A stretch of 64,000 nt of DNA from Bin55 sp964511425 (lineage in GTDB: Bacteria > Pseudomonadota > Gammaproteobacteria > Pseudomonadales > Azotimanducaceae), in NCBI GenBank assembly GCA_964511425.1, contig CAZEFI010000004.1:1-64000 (forward strand), written 5' to 3'. Position numbers and translations under genes: made by a program. Of the stretch, positions 1 to 8,776 are shown one piece after another (position 1 is the first letter of the stretch; each line of letters starts with the position of its first letter). The notes beneath the pieces were generated by a model that worked only from the letters and a program-made list of their open reading frames with translations, was not told where the DNA came from and did no database searches.

Positions 1-167
1 TGAACTGTCAAGAAGTCTCCGTAATTAGCGTGTCAAGTTATCTACGGAATTCCCACTTTTAGGAATGTGAGATGCGAAAAACCCATTACGTATCTCTTAC
101 CTGAGGCTAAAGAGCTCGAATTTATAGAACCGTTTTGACCAACTCTTCGCACATTTGCGATTCAGCT
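1..167. other. Left-edge noncoding stretch
   Basis: No gene or strong hairpin is visible between the window edge and the 3' end of the giant carboxylase gene. It is probably intergenic sequence downstream of that gene. Confidence 0.4.
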
Positions 168-3100
168 TTATTTTGTCTCTGGTTGAACTACGAACAACAA
201 ATCTCCTTGGTTAACTTGCTGACCAGTGTCAACGTTTACACGAGTAACCTTATAGTCGTTGGCGTCCGAATATAGTAACTCTGCACCAGAGTTCAAGTCT
301 CGTAAGCGTAGTGGCGTAAAAATCTTGAAGGCTTCGATTTGACACAATGTCTCATCTATCGAAACGCAGTCTCCCGGTTGTACATAGTCATTATCAGCTG
401 GAGTAGGTTTAGCGTAAAAGATACCGGTTGAAGGTGACAGCACCTTCAATTCTTTGCTGTCTTCGATACGTACGCTATCCATCCCCAACTGACTTTCTTG
501 ATGCCCTTTCATTTCTTCCATTTCCGCGATCAAGGAATCTGCGTCAGTACGTATCAGAAGTTCCGGCAAGTAATCTGTAGTGAATGTTCCACTTCGAAAT
601 ATCTCGTCCTTAAGTACGCGTTTCAACAGAGCTATATTTGTACCGATTCCTTCAATTTTCACTTGATCAAGAAACTTAAACAAACGATCTGCTGCTGAAT
701 TTCTGCTCGACCCTTGGGCGATCACTTGAGCGATCATACTGTCGTAATAAGGAGATATGAATTTGTCCTCAGCCGCTATGGTGATGACATCCACCTTGGA
801 ATCGTTTGGAAACGAACAGCTGGTAATACGACCCGCACTGGGACGAAAAGTAAGCGTACCATCAGCCGCTCGAACGACTTGTTCCGCGTTGATTCGTGCT
901 TCTATTGAATATCCTCGACTACCAACTTTCAGATTTTCAATACTCTCTCCTGACGCGATACGAAATTGCTCGCCAACAATATCCACCTCGGACACTTGTT
1001 CGGTTACGGGATGCTCTACTTGTAGCCTTGTATTCATTTCCATGAAATACACCTCGTGCCGATCTACGTCATAGATAAACTCGACGGTCCCTGCTCCCAC
1101 ATATCCCACCTCCTCAGCCAATGATGCACTGTGCCTGAACACTTCTTTGGCTAACTTTGACGGGAGCATGGTAGAACCTGATTCTTCAAACACTTTCTGG
1201 CGATTTCTTTGTACGCTGCAATCTCGCAAGCCCAACACCTTGGTATTACCGTGGTAATCCCGAAGCACTTGTACCTCAATGTGGCGAAGTTGCTGGACGA
1301 ACCGTTCTAAGTAAACATCTCCACTTCCAAACGCCGCTTTGGCTTCAACGGAGACTCGCTGAAAAAGTTCCAAGAAACTGTCCGCAGACTCAACTAGTTG
1401 TATTCCCTTTCCGCCACCCCCATGTACCGCTTTTATGAGAACTGGAAAGCCGATTTCTTCGACGATCTCCATCGCTTGCTCTACATCATTTACGATGCCG
1501 TGACTTCCCGGAACCACAGGAACACCCAAACGTAATGCGGTATTTATGGCGTTAGACTTGTTACCCATGGTTTCCATGGCAGACACAGGTGGTCCAATGA
1601 AGTTGATCCCGTGGGTACGGATCAACTCAGCGAAGTTACTATTTTCCGACAGAAAACCGATTCCAGGGTGAAGTGAATCGACACCATATTGCCCGGCAAT
1701 GGTTAGCACGGACCTAGCGTTTAAGTAACTTTCGTCAGGTGTGCTACCCCCGATACAGACCAATTCATCACTCTCATTCAATGAATCGGCTGCGAGTGAT
1801 TCCATGTCCGGATCGGATTGAACAAGTACTACTTCAATTCCAAGTTTTTGCGCTATTCGAACGATCTTGACGGCCGCGCACCCCCGAGTATGGACCAGCA
1901 CTCGTTCGATTGGTCTGTACAAGTCATCTTCCTGTACTCGACGCTCTGGTGCAGGTAGCTGTTTCGTGGTTACCGCGGTTAACGATCCTTCCATTACTCC
2001 CGCGATAACATCGAGTACGGTATCACTTGGGATAGGAATATCGGGATCAATCTCACGTAATTCATCGTCAAGGTCAGTGTAAAACGGATGTTTAATTAAC
2101 CCCTGCATCGCACCAGGAGTGGTGATTAAATAATTGGAGAGGATGGAATCTAGAGGTAGGTAACTCGGTACAACAATCTGCCCCGCAAAGGGCATACTGG
2201 TACCCGAAAAGTAGTAGGTGTGCACTAGTGGGTGAGTCACGAAACTAGCCTGTGCTCCACCGGTACAGTCGCCATATCCAAAGACTATTACTGGTAAATC
2301 GTAATCTCGGACGAAATGCGTAATGCGATCATTAATCGTCGCCATCGAAAATAATGCACCTGCACCTTCTTTGGTCTGCATACCACCGGACGAAATAAAG
2401 CAAATGATGGGCAGTCTAAGTTCTGCACAACGATGTAATAATCTGCAAAACTTCTCGGCACTAGCCATATCAAATGCACCCGCTTGAAAACGAGAATTCG
2501 AGATTACAACCCCAAATTTCAGAGTATCTTCGACACCCTTTAACGAACCTATACCTGTCACCGTTCCACAAGGTGGTTCGTTCTCATCGAGCGCACTTTC
2601 GATCGCCAACCGAAAACCGGGAAATTCGACAGGATCACCGCTGATCAGATCACTGTACAGTTCCTCGAAATCTTCAAAAAACTCGTCGCGGAAAGCCTGA
2701 TACGTCAATCCTTGAGTTTTTTTGTATCGTGTGAGAACTTGCTGAAGCTGAAGATCGCGGTAGGCATTGTTTAACCGATTCCAAAAGTCGCGACGACGCC
2801 CGATGTTTCGAGGTGTAATCTTGCCATTGTAGCGTATGCCGTCTCCTTCGTAACGTAGATACGAAACCAAGATCTTCTCAAAAACGAACGTGACGACGAC
2901 AAATAGAGTATCAGACAAGTGGGAAAAGCTTGACTTCTTCCATTCTTCAACCGTTAGCAGAAACTTGCGAAAGTTCGGAAGTGTAGAAAAACGTAAGTAC
3001 CACGCGAAAAATCGCGCTTGTAAGTCTTCCAAAGAGGTGCCTTGATCCAACAGATGACCAAGAGCATCGCGGATTCCTTGTTCGCTGTGTGTCAATAACA

Positions 3101-5045
3101 GTTGCCGTACCGTGTACGGTTCCAGCGACTGAGTCTCCTTTGCCTCTGCTGAAATAGACTCCAAACTCTTAATCACACCGTTGTAAACCGCATCAAAGAT
3201 GAGTTGATTTTCAAATTCCTCTACAAATGCTGGCTTAAGTTCAGGCACCTGAACAACATCTAAGACTGTAGCCACAGACTCTTCATCAACTACTGCGAAC
3301 CCAACGCTACGACCACGCAAAAACTGTGCATATGTGCGGTCTATAAGTCTCCGATTGTGCGTAGCGATTTCTTGCTTCCTAGCAGTTTCATCAGCAATTA
3401 CGGGTAACTGGGTATCACTCTCAAAGCTCTCTCCGGTGATCGCAAGATTCAGTTCTAAAGTCAGTTGCTGTGCAAGTTGATCTTCTGGCTGGTCCTCACC
3501 AATGGGCGAATGAAATATTCTGGTACCTTGGTGCGAAAGTCTATGTCTAAGCTCTGCACCAAAACCGTCATCATGGTCAATGTGGTGGAGTAGTTCTCGA
3601 GGATTAATTACTTCCATTGGATGGATCAAGTCGTACCGTGCTGACTCGTGGCGTAAGTAGTCTAGAAGTAATTTGAGATTGCCAGTCGAATCAACTTTCC
3701 AGCGATTTACAAGAAACGCGCCAACGCTACCAAATAAATTGCTCTTTGCTGTCTCAAAATTTCTCCGTGGTTCTCCAAACAACATGCGTTGTAACCGATT
3801 GCGGCTCTCTCTCAACGTGGCTTTCCGGCTAACGTAGTTCCGCCACGCACCTTTGAGCGTATCGTCGTACACAAGATGGTCTGGATCTTGTAACCAACGG
3901 AAGAAAGCTCGTCTACGATCTAAATCTAAGCGCTTTTGAAGTTCTCCCTCTGGAGTTTCTCGATGTGCTAGGCGGCCATATTGATTCGTGCTTGTCGACT
4001 TGATGCGACGTCGAACCCTTAAAAATCGCGAAAACCGGTAAGCAACACCGAACACGTTGAGATAATCGGTAGGATTTTCGACAAACTCGAAAAGTGATGC
4101 ACTTTCAGTTTGTTTCATTCGTTCTGTAGGGAACAAATATCGATTGAGTACATGTCGATATTCCTCAAGAAACATTTCTTCTTGCGCCACGAATGTCTTG
4201 GTACTAGCTTCAATTGAGGTGACTCCTGAGACGATTGCTTGGCGAAAGTTCTCAAGCTTACTGTTTTTTTCTCCCGGAACATAGTCAATAATTCCATCAA
4301 TACAACCTTGTTCCAGGAGCTCAAACGGAGAAACCCCGACGTGTTTCGCACATTCCTGCCAAGACAGATTAAGGCGCCGCGCGATGTTTGCTAACCCACG
4401 CGGTTGGATCGTACTGAATATCCCATCTCGAACAGATAGGATCATGTTGCTTGCCGCTAAAGGAATAGCACCACCCGAGTAACCGATTCCAAATATGACT
4501 CCTAAATTTGGGACGTCGATATCAGACATTACCGCGATTAACCGGGAAATATTGTGTGATTGATTACCGCGGTTCGCTTCTTCGTCCGCAGCAGCACCAG
4601 GTGTGTCCATCAAGCTGACGATTGGAATTGAACGGCGAGAACATGCCTGTACGAATTCAGCGGCCGCGAAATGTTCCGATGGACCCCAAACGCCATTGCG
4701 ATGATTACGATCCTGAGCCAGAAATGCTACAAGCCGTCGATCCTCTGGAAAATCCATCTCCAGAATCGCGTCGAAATATGGACCATTACTCGTTGCTTGG
4801 GTTACTTTACCTAATTGATGGATGACTTCTGAAGCAGGAGTTCGATCCGGCATCTCTGCTGGGCCCACCACCTGATCAATGTAAGCATCAACGCCCAGAT
4901 TTTTCAATTCGGCAGCGCGCGCTGATACGTCGCGAGAGCTTAGCACTCCGCGAACAGAGAATTCAGACTTAGGGTCTGCGGAAGGAAAGAGGTTGAAATC
5001 CTGCGCGATCCGTTCGGCTTTTAGGAAGAGTCGTTCGTCGTTCAA
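168..5045 (-). CDS. Single-chain acyl-CoA carboxylase: two carboxyltransferase halves, biotin carboxylase and biotinyl domain
   Basis: This 1625-residue protein carries all parts of a biotin-dependent acyl-CoA carboxylase. Residues about 85-290 are an AccA-like crotonase-fold half (GYSGGA at 188-193). Residues about 330-820 have no domain I recognise. Residues about 825-1005 are an AccD-like half (SSGGMQTKEG at 885-894) without the AccD four-cysteine zinc finger. Residues about 1045-1490 are a biotin carboxylase, with a glycine-rich ATP loop HGGGGKG near 1208 and EMNTRLQVEHP at 1336-1346. Residues about 1533-1620 are a biotinyl domain. The biotin-site lysine is K1574 in EAFKIF, where most carriers have AMKM. 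The likely reaction is ATP- and bicarbonate-dependent carboxylation of an acyl-CoA such as acetyl-CoA or propionyl-CoA; the substrate cannot be read from sequence. The only usual start in frame is TTG, without a clear ribosome site. It is divergent from moaB-thiolase-fabY. Large fused carboxylases occur in proteobacteria but are mostly uncharacterised. Confidence 0.85.
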   Translation of the reverse strand: MNDERLFLKAERIAQDFNLFPSADPKSEFSVRGVLSSRDVSARAAELKNLGVDAYIDQVVGPAEMPDRTPASEVIHQLGKVTQATSNGPYFDAILEMDFPEDRRLVAFLAQDRNHRNGVWGPSEHFAAAEFVQACSRRSIPIVSLMDTPGAAADEEANRGNQSHNISRLIAVMSDIDVPNLGVIFGIGYSGGAIPLAASNMILSVRDGIFSTIQPRGLANIARRLNLSWQECAKHVGVSPFELLEQGCIDGIIDYVPGEKNSKLENFRQAIVSGVTSIEASTKTFVAQEEMFLEEYRHVLNRYLFPTERMKQTESASLFEFVENPTDYLNVFGVAYRFSRFLRVRRRIKSTSTNQYGRLAHRETPEGELQKRLDLDRRRAFFRWLQDPDHLVYDDTLKGAWRNYVSRKATLRESRNRLQRMLFGEPRRNFETAKSNLFGSVGAFLVNRWKVDSTGNLKLLLDYLRHESARYDLIHPMEVINPRELLHHIDHDDGFGAELRHRLSHQGTRIFHSPIGEDQPEDQLAQQLTLELNLAITGESFESDTQLPVIADETARKQEIATHNRRLIDRTYAQFLRGRSVGFAVVDEESVATVLDVVQVPELKPAFVEEFENQLIFDAVYNGVIKSLESISAEAKETQSLEPYTVRQLLLTHSEQGIRDALGHLLDQGTSLEDLQARFFAWYLRFSTLPNFRKFLLTVEEWKKSSFSHLSDTLFVVVTFVFEKILVSYLRYEGDGIRYNGKITPRNIGRRRDFWNRLNNAYRDLQLQQVLTRYKKTQGLTYQAFRDEFFEDFEELYSDLISGDPVEFPGFRLAIESALDENEPPCGTVTGIGSLKGVEDTLKFGVVISNSRFQAGAFDMASAEKFCRLLHRCAELRLPIICFISSGGMQTKEGAGALFSMATINDRITHFVRDYDLPVIVFGYGDCTGGAQASFVTHPLVHTYYFSGTSMPFAGQIVVPSYLPLDSILSNYLITTPGAMQGLIKHPFYTDLDDELREIDPDIPIPSDTVLDVIAGVMEGSLTAVTTKQLPAPERRVQEDDLYRPIERVLVHTRGCAAVKIVRIAQKLGIEVVLVQSDPDMESLAADSLNESDELVCIGGSTPDESYLNARSVLTIAGQYGVDSLHPGIGFLSENSNFAELIRTHGINFIGPPVSAMETMGNKSNAINTALRLGVPVVPGSHGIVNDVEQAMEIVEEIGFPVLIKAVHGGGGKGIQLVESADSFLELFQRVSVEAKAAFGSGDVYLERFVQQLRHIEVQVLRDYHGNTKVLGLRDCSVQRNRQKVFEESGSTMLPSKLAKEVFRHSASLAEEVGYVGAGTVEFIYDVDRHEVYFMEMNTRLQVEHPVTEQVSEVDIVGEQFRIASGESIENLKVGSRGYSIEARINAEQVVRAADGTLTFRPSAGRITSCSFPNDSKVDVITIAAEDKFISPYYDSMIAQVIAQGSSRNSAADRLFKFLDQVKIEGIGTNIALLKRVLKDEIFRSGTFTTDYLPELLIRTDADSLIAEMEEMKGHQESQLGMDSVRIEDSKELKVLSPSTGIFYAKPTPADNDYVQPGDCVSIDETLCQIEAFKIFTPLRLRDLNSGAELLYSDANDYKVTRVNVDTGQQVNQGDLLFVVQPETK

Positions 5046-5170
5046 GGTACAAAATTTTATGAGTTACATCGTATTGTCCATATCATTTAGGCAAATGCAC
5101 AGTTACAATGCATTTCTTTGTAGTTTTCTGATATGGTTTTGCTGTTTATTTAACCATATTTTTGTAATTA
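5046..5170. promoter_or_regulatory. Divergent intergenic region, carboxylase / moaB
   Basis: The carboxylase gene and the moaB-thiolase-fabY set start on opposite sides of this AT-rich 125 bp, so promoters for both must lie here or just inside the genes. I could not settle on a -35/-10 pair for either side. Co-regulation of the two arms is inferred from the arrangement only. Confidence 0.4.
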
Positions 5171-5671
5171 ATGAACATTGCCGTATTAACGATCTCCGAT
5201 ACTCGCAGGCAGGCAAACGATACCTCTGGCGACTACTTGGTTACGGCTATGCAAGAATCGCACCATGTCGTACATACTCGAAAAATTGTACGCGACGATA
5301 TCTACGCGATTCGCGCAATAGTCTCCGATTGGATTAGTGATGAGCGGATTGAAGTCATAGTTACGACTGGTGGCACGGGTTTCGGTGGTCGAGATTCCAC
5401 TCCTGAAGCACTTGCACCGTTATTCGATAAACACATCGACGGCTTCGGCGAACTGTTTCGTTCTCTTTCCTTTTCTGACATCGGCACTTCCACCATTCAA
5501 TCTCGCGCACTAGCTGGGTTCGCAAACGGGACGTTTATCTTTGCTCTGCCCGGATCGACTGGAGCATGCCGTTTAGCGTGGGAACAAATTCTCGTCGAAC
5601 AACTCGACGAGTCGTTTCGCCCGTGTAACTTTGCGGAGTTGAGCCCTAAATTGAAATCTCCGGCAATATGA
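5171..5671 (+). CDS. moaB: Molybdenum cofactor biosynthesis protein MoaB
   Basis: This 166-residue protein belongs to the MoaB/MogA family, which acts on molybdopterin during molybdenum cofactor synthesis. The family signature TTGGTGFGGRDSTPEA lies near residues 65-80, followed by DGFGELFRSLSFSDIGTST and the LPGSTGACR loop. The length is normal for MoaB. Its stop overlaps the thiolase start (ATGA), so the two are probably cotranscribed although their functions differ. The window also encodes MsrP, a molybdenum cofactor enzyme. MoaB rather than MogA is the better match from the C-terminal part, ending RPCNFAEL. Confidence 0.85.
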   Translation: MNIAVLTISDTRRQANDTSGDYLVTAMQESHHVVHTRKIVRDDIYAIRAIVSDWISDERIEVIVTTGGTGFGGRDSTPEALAPLFDKHIDGFGELFRSLSFSDIGTSTIQSRALAGFANGTFIFALPGSTGACRLAWEQILVEQLDESFRPCNFAELSPKLKSPAI

Positions 5672-6816
5672 ACACGTATGTTCTCGGAGCAAAACGCACT
5701 CCCATCGGTAGTTTTCAAGGTGCCTTGACCAAGTTATCTGCAACAGAGTTAGGGGCACACGCCATTCGTGCCGCTACTGAAGACGCGAAGTTGCCGATAA
5801 ATTTTGTTGATGAAGTATTCATGGGAAATGTCATAAGTGCAGGTTTGCGACAGGCACCCGCGAGGCAAGCAGCATTAAAAGCTGGCATCAAAGAGGGAAC
5901 TCCTACAACTACAATAAATAAAGTTTGCGGTTCAGGTATGCAAGCGTGCATGCTAGGCACTGACTTGATAGCTGTTGGTAGAGCGAAATGCGTCGTTGCC
6001 GGCGGAATGGAGAGTATGACGAATGCACCTTACTTGGTGCCAAAAGCGCGTGCTGGACTCAGGATGGGACATAAGACATTGCAGGATGCGATGTTTTGTG
6101 ACGGTCTGGAAGATGCGGAAACAGGCCGATCAATGGGTAGCTTCGCACAGGAAATTGCAGACTTACATCAAATGACGAGAGACTCGATGGATGAGTTTGC
6201 CATTGGTTCCCTTAATAAGACCTTGCATGCGATGGATTCTGGTTCATTGATGAAAGAAATATCTGAGCTTGAAGAACTTGGGGAAGATGAACAACCGCGA
6301 AAATCTCGCGTCGAAACAATTCCAAAAATGCGCCCTGCATTTGCTAAAAACGGTACGATCACGGCTGCAAACGCTAGCTCTATTTCTGATGGTGCCTCCG
6401 CGGTGGTGTTAGCAAACGATGAAATAACAAAGCAAGTTAAGGTAGAACCCATTGCACGCGTGGCAGCTCATGTGTCAGTAGCGTTGCACCCCACTCGATT
6501 CGTCCTTGCTCCGATAAAAGCGATTGAGACATTACTCCAGAAAACTGGTTGGCATATGGATTCGGTAGATATTTTTGAAATCAATGAAGCCTTTGCGATG
6601 GTGACTATGTTGGCTATTCAAGAATTGAAAATAGATCCAGCGAAAGTCAATGTTTACGGAGGCGCGTGTGCTCAAGGACACCCGTTAGGGTCCACTGGTT
6701 CTCGTCTAATTGTGACCTTAGCAAACGCGATGCAAACTCGACAACTGAGTCGTGGTATCGCAACACTGTGCATTGGCGGTGGCGAAGGCACTGCCATTGC
6801 TTTGGAACGAGACTAA
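5668..6816 (+). CDS. Acetyl-CoA C-acyltransferase (thiolase)
   Basis: This 382-residue thiolase has all three catalytic regions: the nucleophile cysteine in NKVCGSGMQA near residue 90, NEAFA, GHPLGSTG with the catalytic histidine, and CIGGGEG near the C-terminus with the second cysteine. Thiolases either join two acetyl-CoA into acetoacetyl-CoA or cleave 3-ketoacyl-CoA. The size and motifs fit the short-chain biosynthetic (AtoB/PhaA-like) type better than FadA, but this is not decided. The start overlaps the moaB stop by four bases, and fabY follows 71 bp later on the same strand. Confidence 0.85.
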   Translation: MNTYVLGAKRTPIGSFQGALTKLSATELGAHAIRAATEDAKLPINFVDEVFMGNVISAGLRQAPARQAALKAGIKEGTPTTTINKVCGSGMQACMLGTDLIAVGRAKCVVAGGMESMTNAPYLVPKARAGLRMGHKTLQDAMFCDGLEDAETGRSMGSFAQEIADLHQMTRDSMDEFAIGSLNKTLHAMDSGSLMKEISELEELGEDEQPRKSRVETIPKMRPAFAKNGTITAANASSISDGASAVVLANDEITKQVKVEPIARVAAHVSVALHPTRFVLAPIKAIETLLQKTGWHMDSVDIFEINEAFAMVTMLAIQELKIDPAKVNVYGGACAQGHPLGSTGSRLIVTLANAMQTRQLSRGIATLCIGGGEGTAIALERD

Positions 6817-6887
6817 CGATCCCACATCTTCGTTCAATTCAGATTGCTTCTCAACACATTACTTAAAACTTAAGGTACCCAAACTTT

Positions 6888-8753
6888 TTGATACCACTTC
6901 CTGTCATCGTAGGCTTCGGTGGAATTAACCCCGCAGGTCGAATTTCAAATCATCACGCTTACAAACGCCTCGTTATCGACGAACTTCCAAAACCCGATGC
7001 GGACCATACTTACCGTGCTCTGCAGAGCTTAATGGGATTGGAGTCTGGCCCTATATCGGACGATATTCGGCAATTCATACTCAAACACACACTCATCCGC
7101 AAGATCGAACTGATTGATACAGAAAATATCAGAGTTCATCGAGCGACCAGTTTCCACCCAACGGGAGAGTCGATAGAAGTCTTGCTTCCGACACGCCAAT
7201 TACCCCAGCCCTTACCCGAGGGATGGAAAACCATCGAGCGTATCGGTAATAAGACAAAAGTTGAAATCCATACCAAGGTACCACTACTCCTACCTGAGAC
7301 TAGATCGTCCCGAGTAACTGCGGCGGGTCAGCTTCCTACTGGTTTCAACCCAGCCAAGACCTATGCTAGTAGAAGTCACCCTCGCGGGTTGCAAATGACC
7401 ATATATAGCGCTTCGGACGCTCTATTGTCGACTGGGATACCGTGGGCGACTATACGAGACCGCCTCCGGCCAGATGAAGTATCTGTTTATGCATGTAGTG
7501 CACTGGGTCAGTGTGATGCAGATAGCCTTTGTGGTCTATTGCAAGCACCATGTCTTGGTAAACGTCCAACGTCCAAACAAGCTGCGCTCAGCCTTGCTGA
7601 AATGCCAGCTGACTTCGTCAATGCCTATGTACTCGGGTCGGTTGGTGGAACTACTGGTGCGATGGGTGCATGTGCAACTTTTCTTTATAACGTAAAACAG
7701 GGTATAGACGACATCGTTCAAAAGCGTGCAAAAGTTGCGATGGTTGGAGGTGCGGAAGCTCCTATCGTCGCTGACCTAATTGAAGCGTATCGAATCATGG
7801 GGGCTATTGCCGAAGACGAGGCAATCATGAGCCTTGACAACGCAAATGAATTTGACCATCAACGCGCCTGCCGGCCCTTCTCGTCCAATGCTGGTTTTAC
7901 GCTTTCCGAAGCAGCCGCTTATCTGGTTCTCATGAGCGAAGAGTTAGCAATGGATCTCGGTGCTGAAATTTATGGCTCAATCCCTTCCGTCTTTATCAAC
8001 GCAGACGGCTACAAGAAGTCCATCCCGGGACCAGGAATCGGTAATTATTTAACGGTCGCCAAAGCGATGAGCCTAGTCCGATCGATGCTCGGACCGAAGT
8101 CGTTACAACATCGGTCGTACATTCATGCTCACGGCACCGGAACACCGCAGAATAGAGTGACTGAGTCCCACATTTTGAACGAGTTAGCAAAGGTTCATGG
8201 TATTGCAAACTGGCCCGTTACCGCGGTGAAAGCCTACTTAGGACATACACTTGCCGCAGCTTCAGGTGATCAAATCACATGTGCCCTGGGAACTTGGAAA
8301 TATGGAATAATTCCAGGAATAAAGTCGATTGATCACGTAGCAGAAGATGTTCATAACAGCAACCTTCACATTGGATCGGAACACATACACATTCAGCCGG
8401 ACAGAGATATGGATGTCGCTTTAATTAATTCCAAAGGTTTTGGTGGAAACAACTCGACAGGTGTCGTCATTTCGCCTACTTATACGCATCGGATGTTGCA
8501 ACAGAGATATGGTAAGAAAGAATTCAAACAGTATCTCAATCGAAACGACGTCATTCGGGAAAAAATCGAAAAGTACGACGATGACACGATAAAGAAAGGA
8601 GTAGCAACTGTGTATAAATACGGCGAAGGCGTTGTTCAAGGGGAAGAACTAACCTTGAAAACAGATGAAGTCACAATTCCCGGTTGGAGTCAATCAGTCA
8701 AGATGGATTTCTCGAATCCGTACGCCGATATGTCCGTTGGAGACGAAGACTAA
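6888..8753 (+). CDS. fabY: FabY-type beta-ketoacyl-ACP synthase
   Basis: This 621-residue condensing enzyme resembles FabY of Pseudomonas aeruginosa in length and in its opening PVIVGFGGINPAGR. FabY starts fatty acid synthesis by condensing acetyl-CoA with malonyl-ACP, replacing the FabH reaction. The KAS catalytic residues are present: a cysteine in GGTTGAMGACATF, a histidine in IHAHGTGTP and a second histidine in VKAYLGHT. It is much longer than FabF (about 410 residues), with an N-terminal extension of about 200 residues. TTG is taken as start because the protein begins directly with the conserved motif and AAGG lies about ten bases upstream. It is last in a moaB-thiolase-fabY set and convergent with prfC. 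The assignment rests on remembered similarity. Confidence 0.75.
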   Translation: MIPLPVIVGFGGINPAGRISNHHAYKRLVIDELPKPDADHTYRALQSLMGLESGPISDDIRQFILKHTLIRKIELIDTENIRVHRATSFHPTGESIEVLLPTRQLPQPLPEGWKTIERIGNKTKVEIHTKVPLLLPETRSSRVTAAGQLPTGFNPAKTYASRSHPRGLQMTIYSASDALLSTGIPWATIRDRLRPDEVSVYACSALGQCDADSLCGLLQAPCLGKRPTSKQAALSLAEMPADFVNAYVLGSVGGTTGAMGACATFLYNVKQGIDDIVQKRAKVAMVGGAEAPIVADLIEAYRIMGAIAEDEAIMSLDNANEFDHQRACRPFSSNAGFTLSEAAAYLVLMSEELAMDLGAEIYGSIPSVFINADGYKKSIPGPGIGNYLTVAKAMSLVRSMLGPKSLQHRSYIHAHGTGTPQNRVTESHILNELAKVHGIANWPVTAVKAYLGHTLAAASGDQITCALGTWKYGIIPGIKSIDHVAEDVHNSNLHIGSEHIHIQPDRDMDVALINSKGFGGNNSTGVVISPTYTHRMLQQRYGKKEFKQYLNRNDVIREKIEKYDDDTIKKGVATVYKYGEGVVQGEELTLKTDEVTIPGWSQSVKMDFSNPYADMSVGDED

Positions 8754-8776
8754 CGCACTCAATACAGGCGCGAACT

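Noticed and set aside
757..1074. 105-codon ORF on the plus strand
   Set aside because: Lies wholly opposite the biotin carboxylase part of the carboxylase gene; a shadow of its codon pattern.
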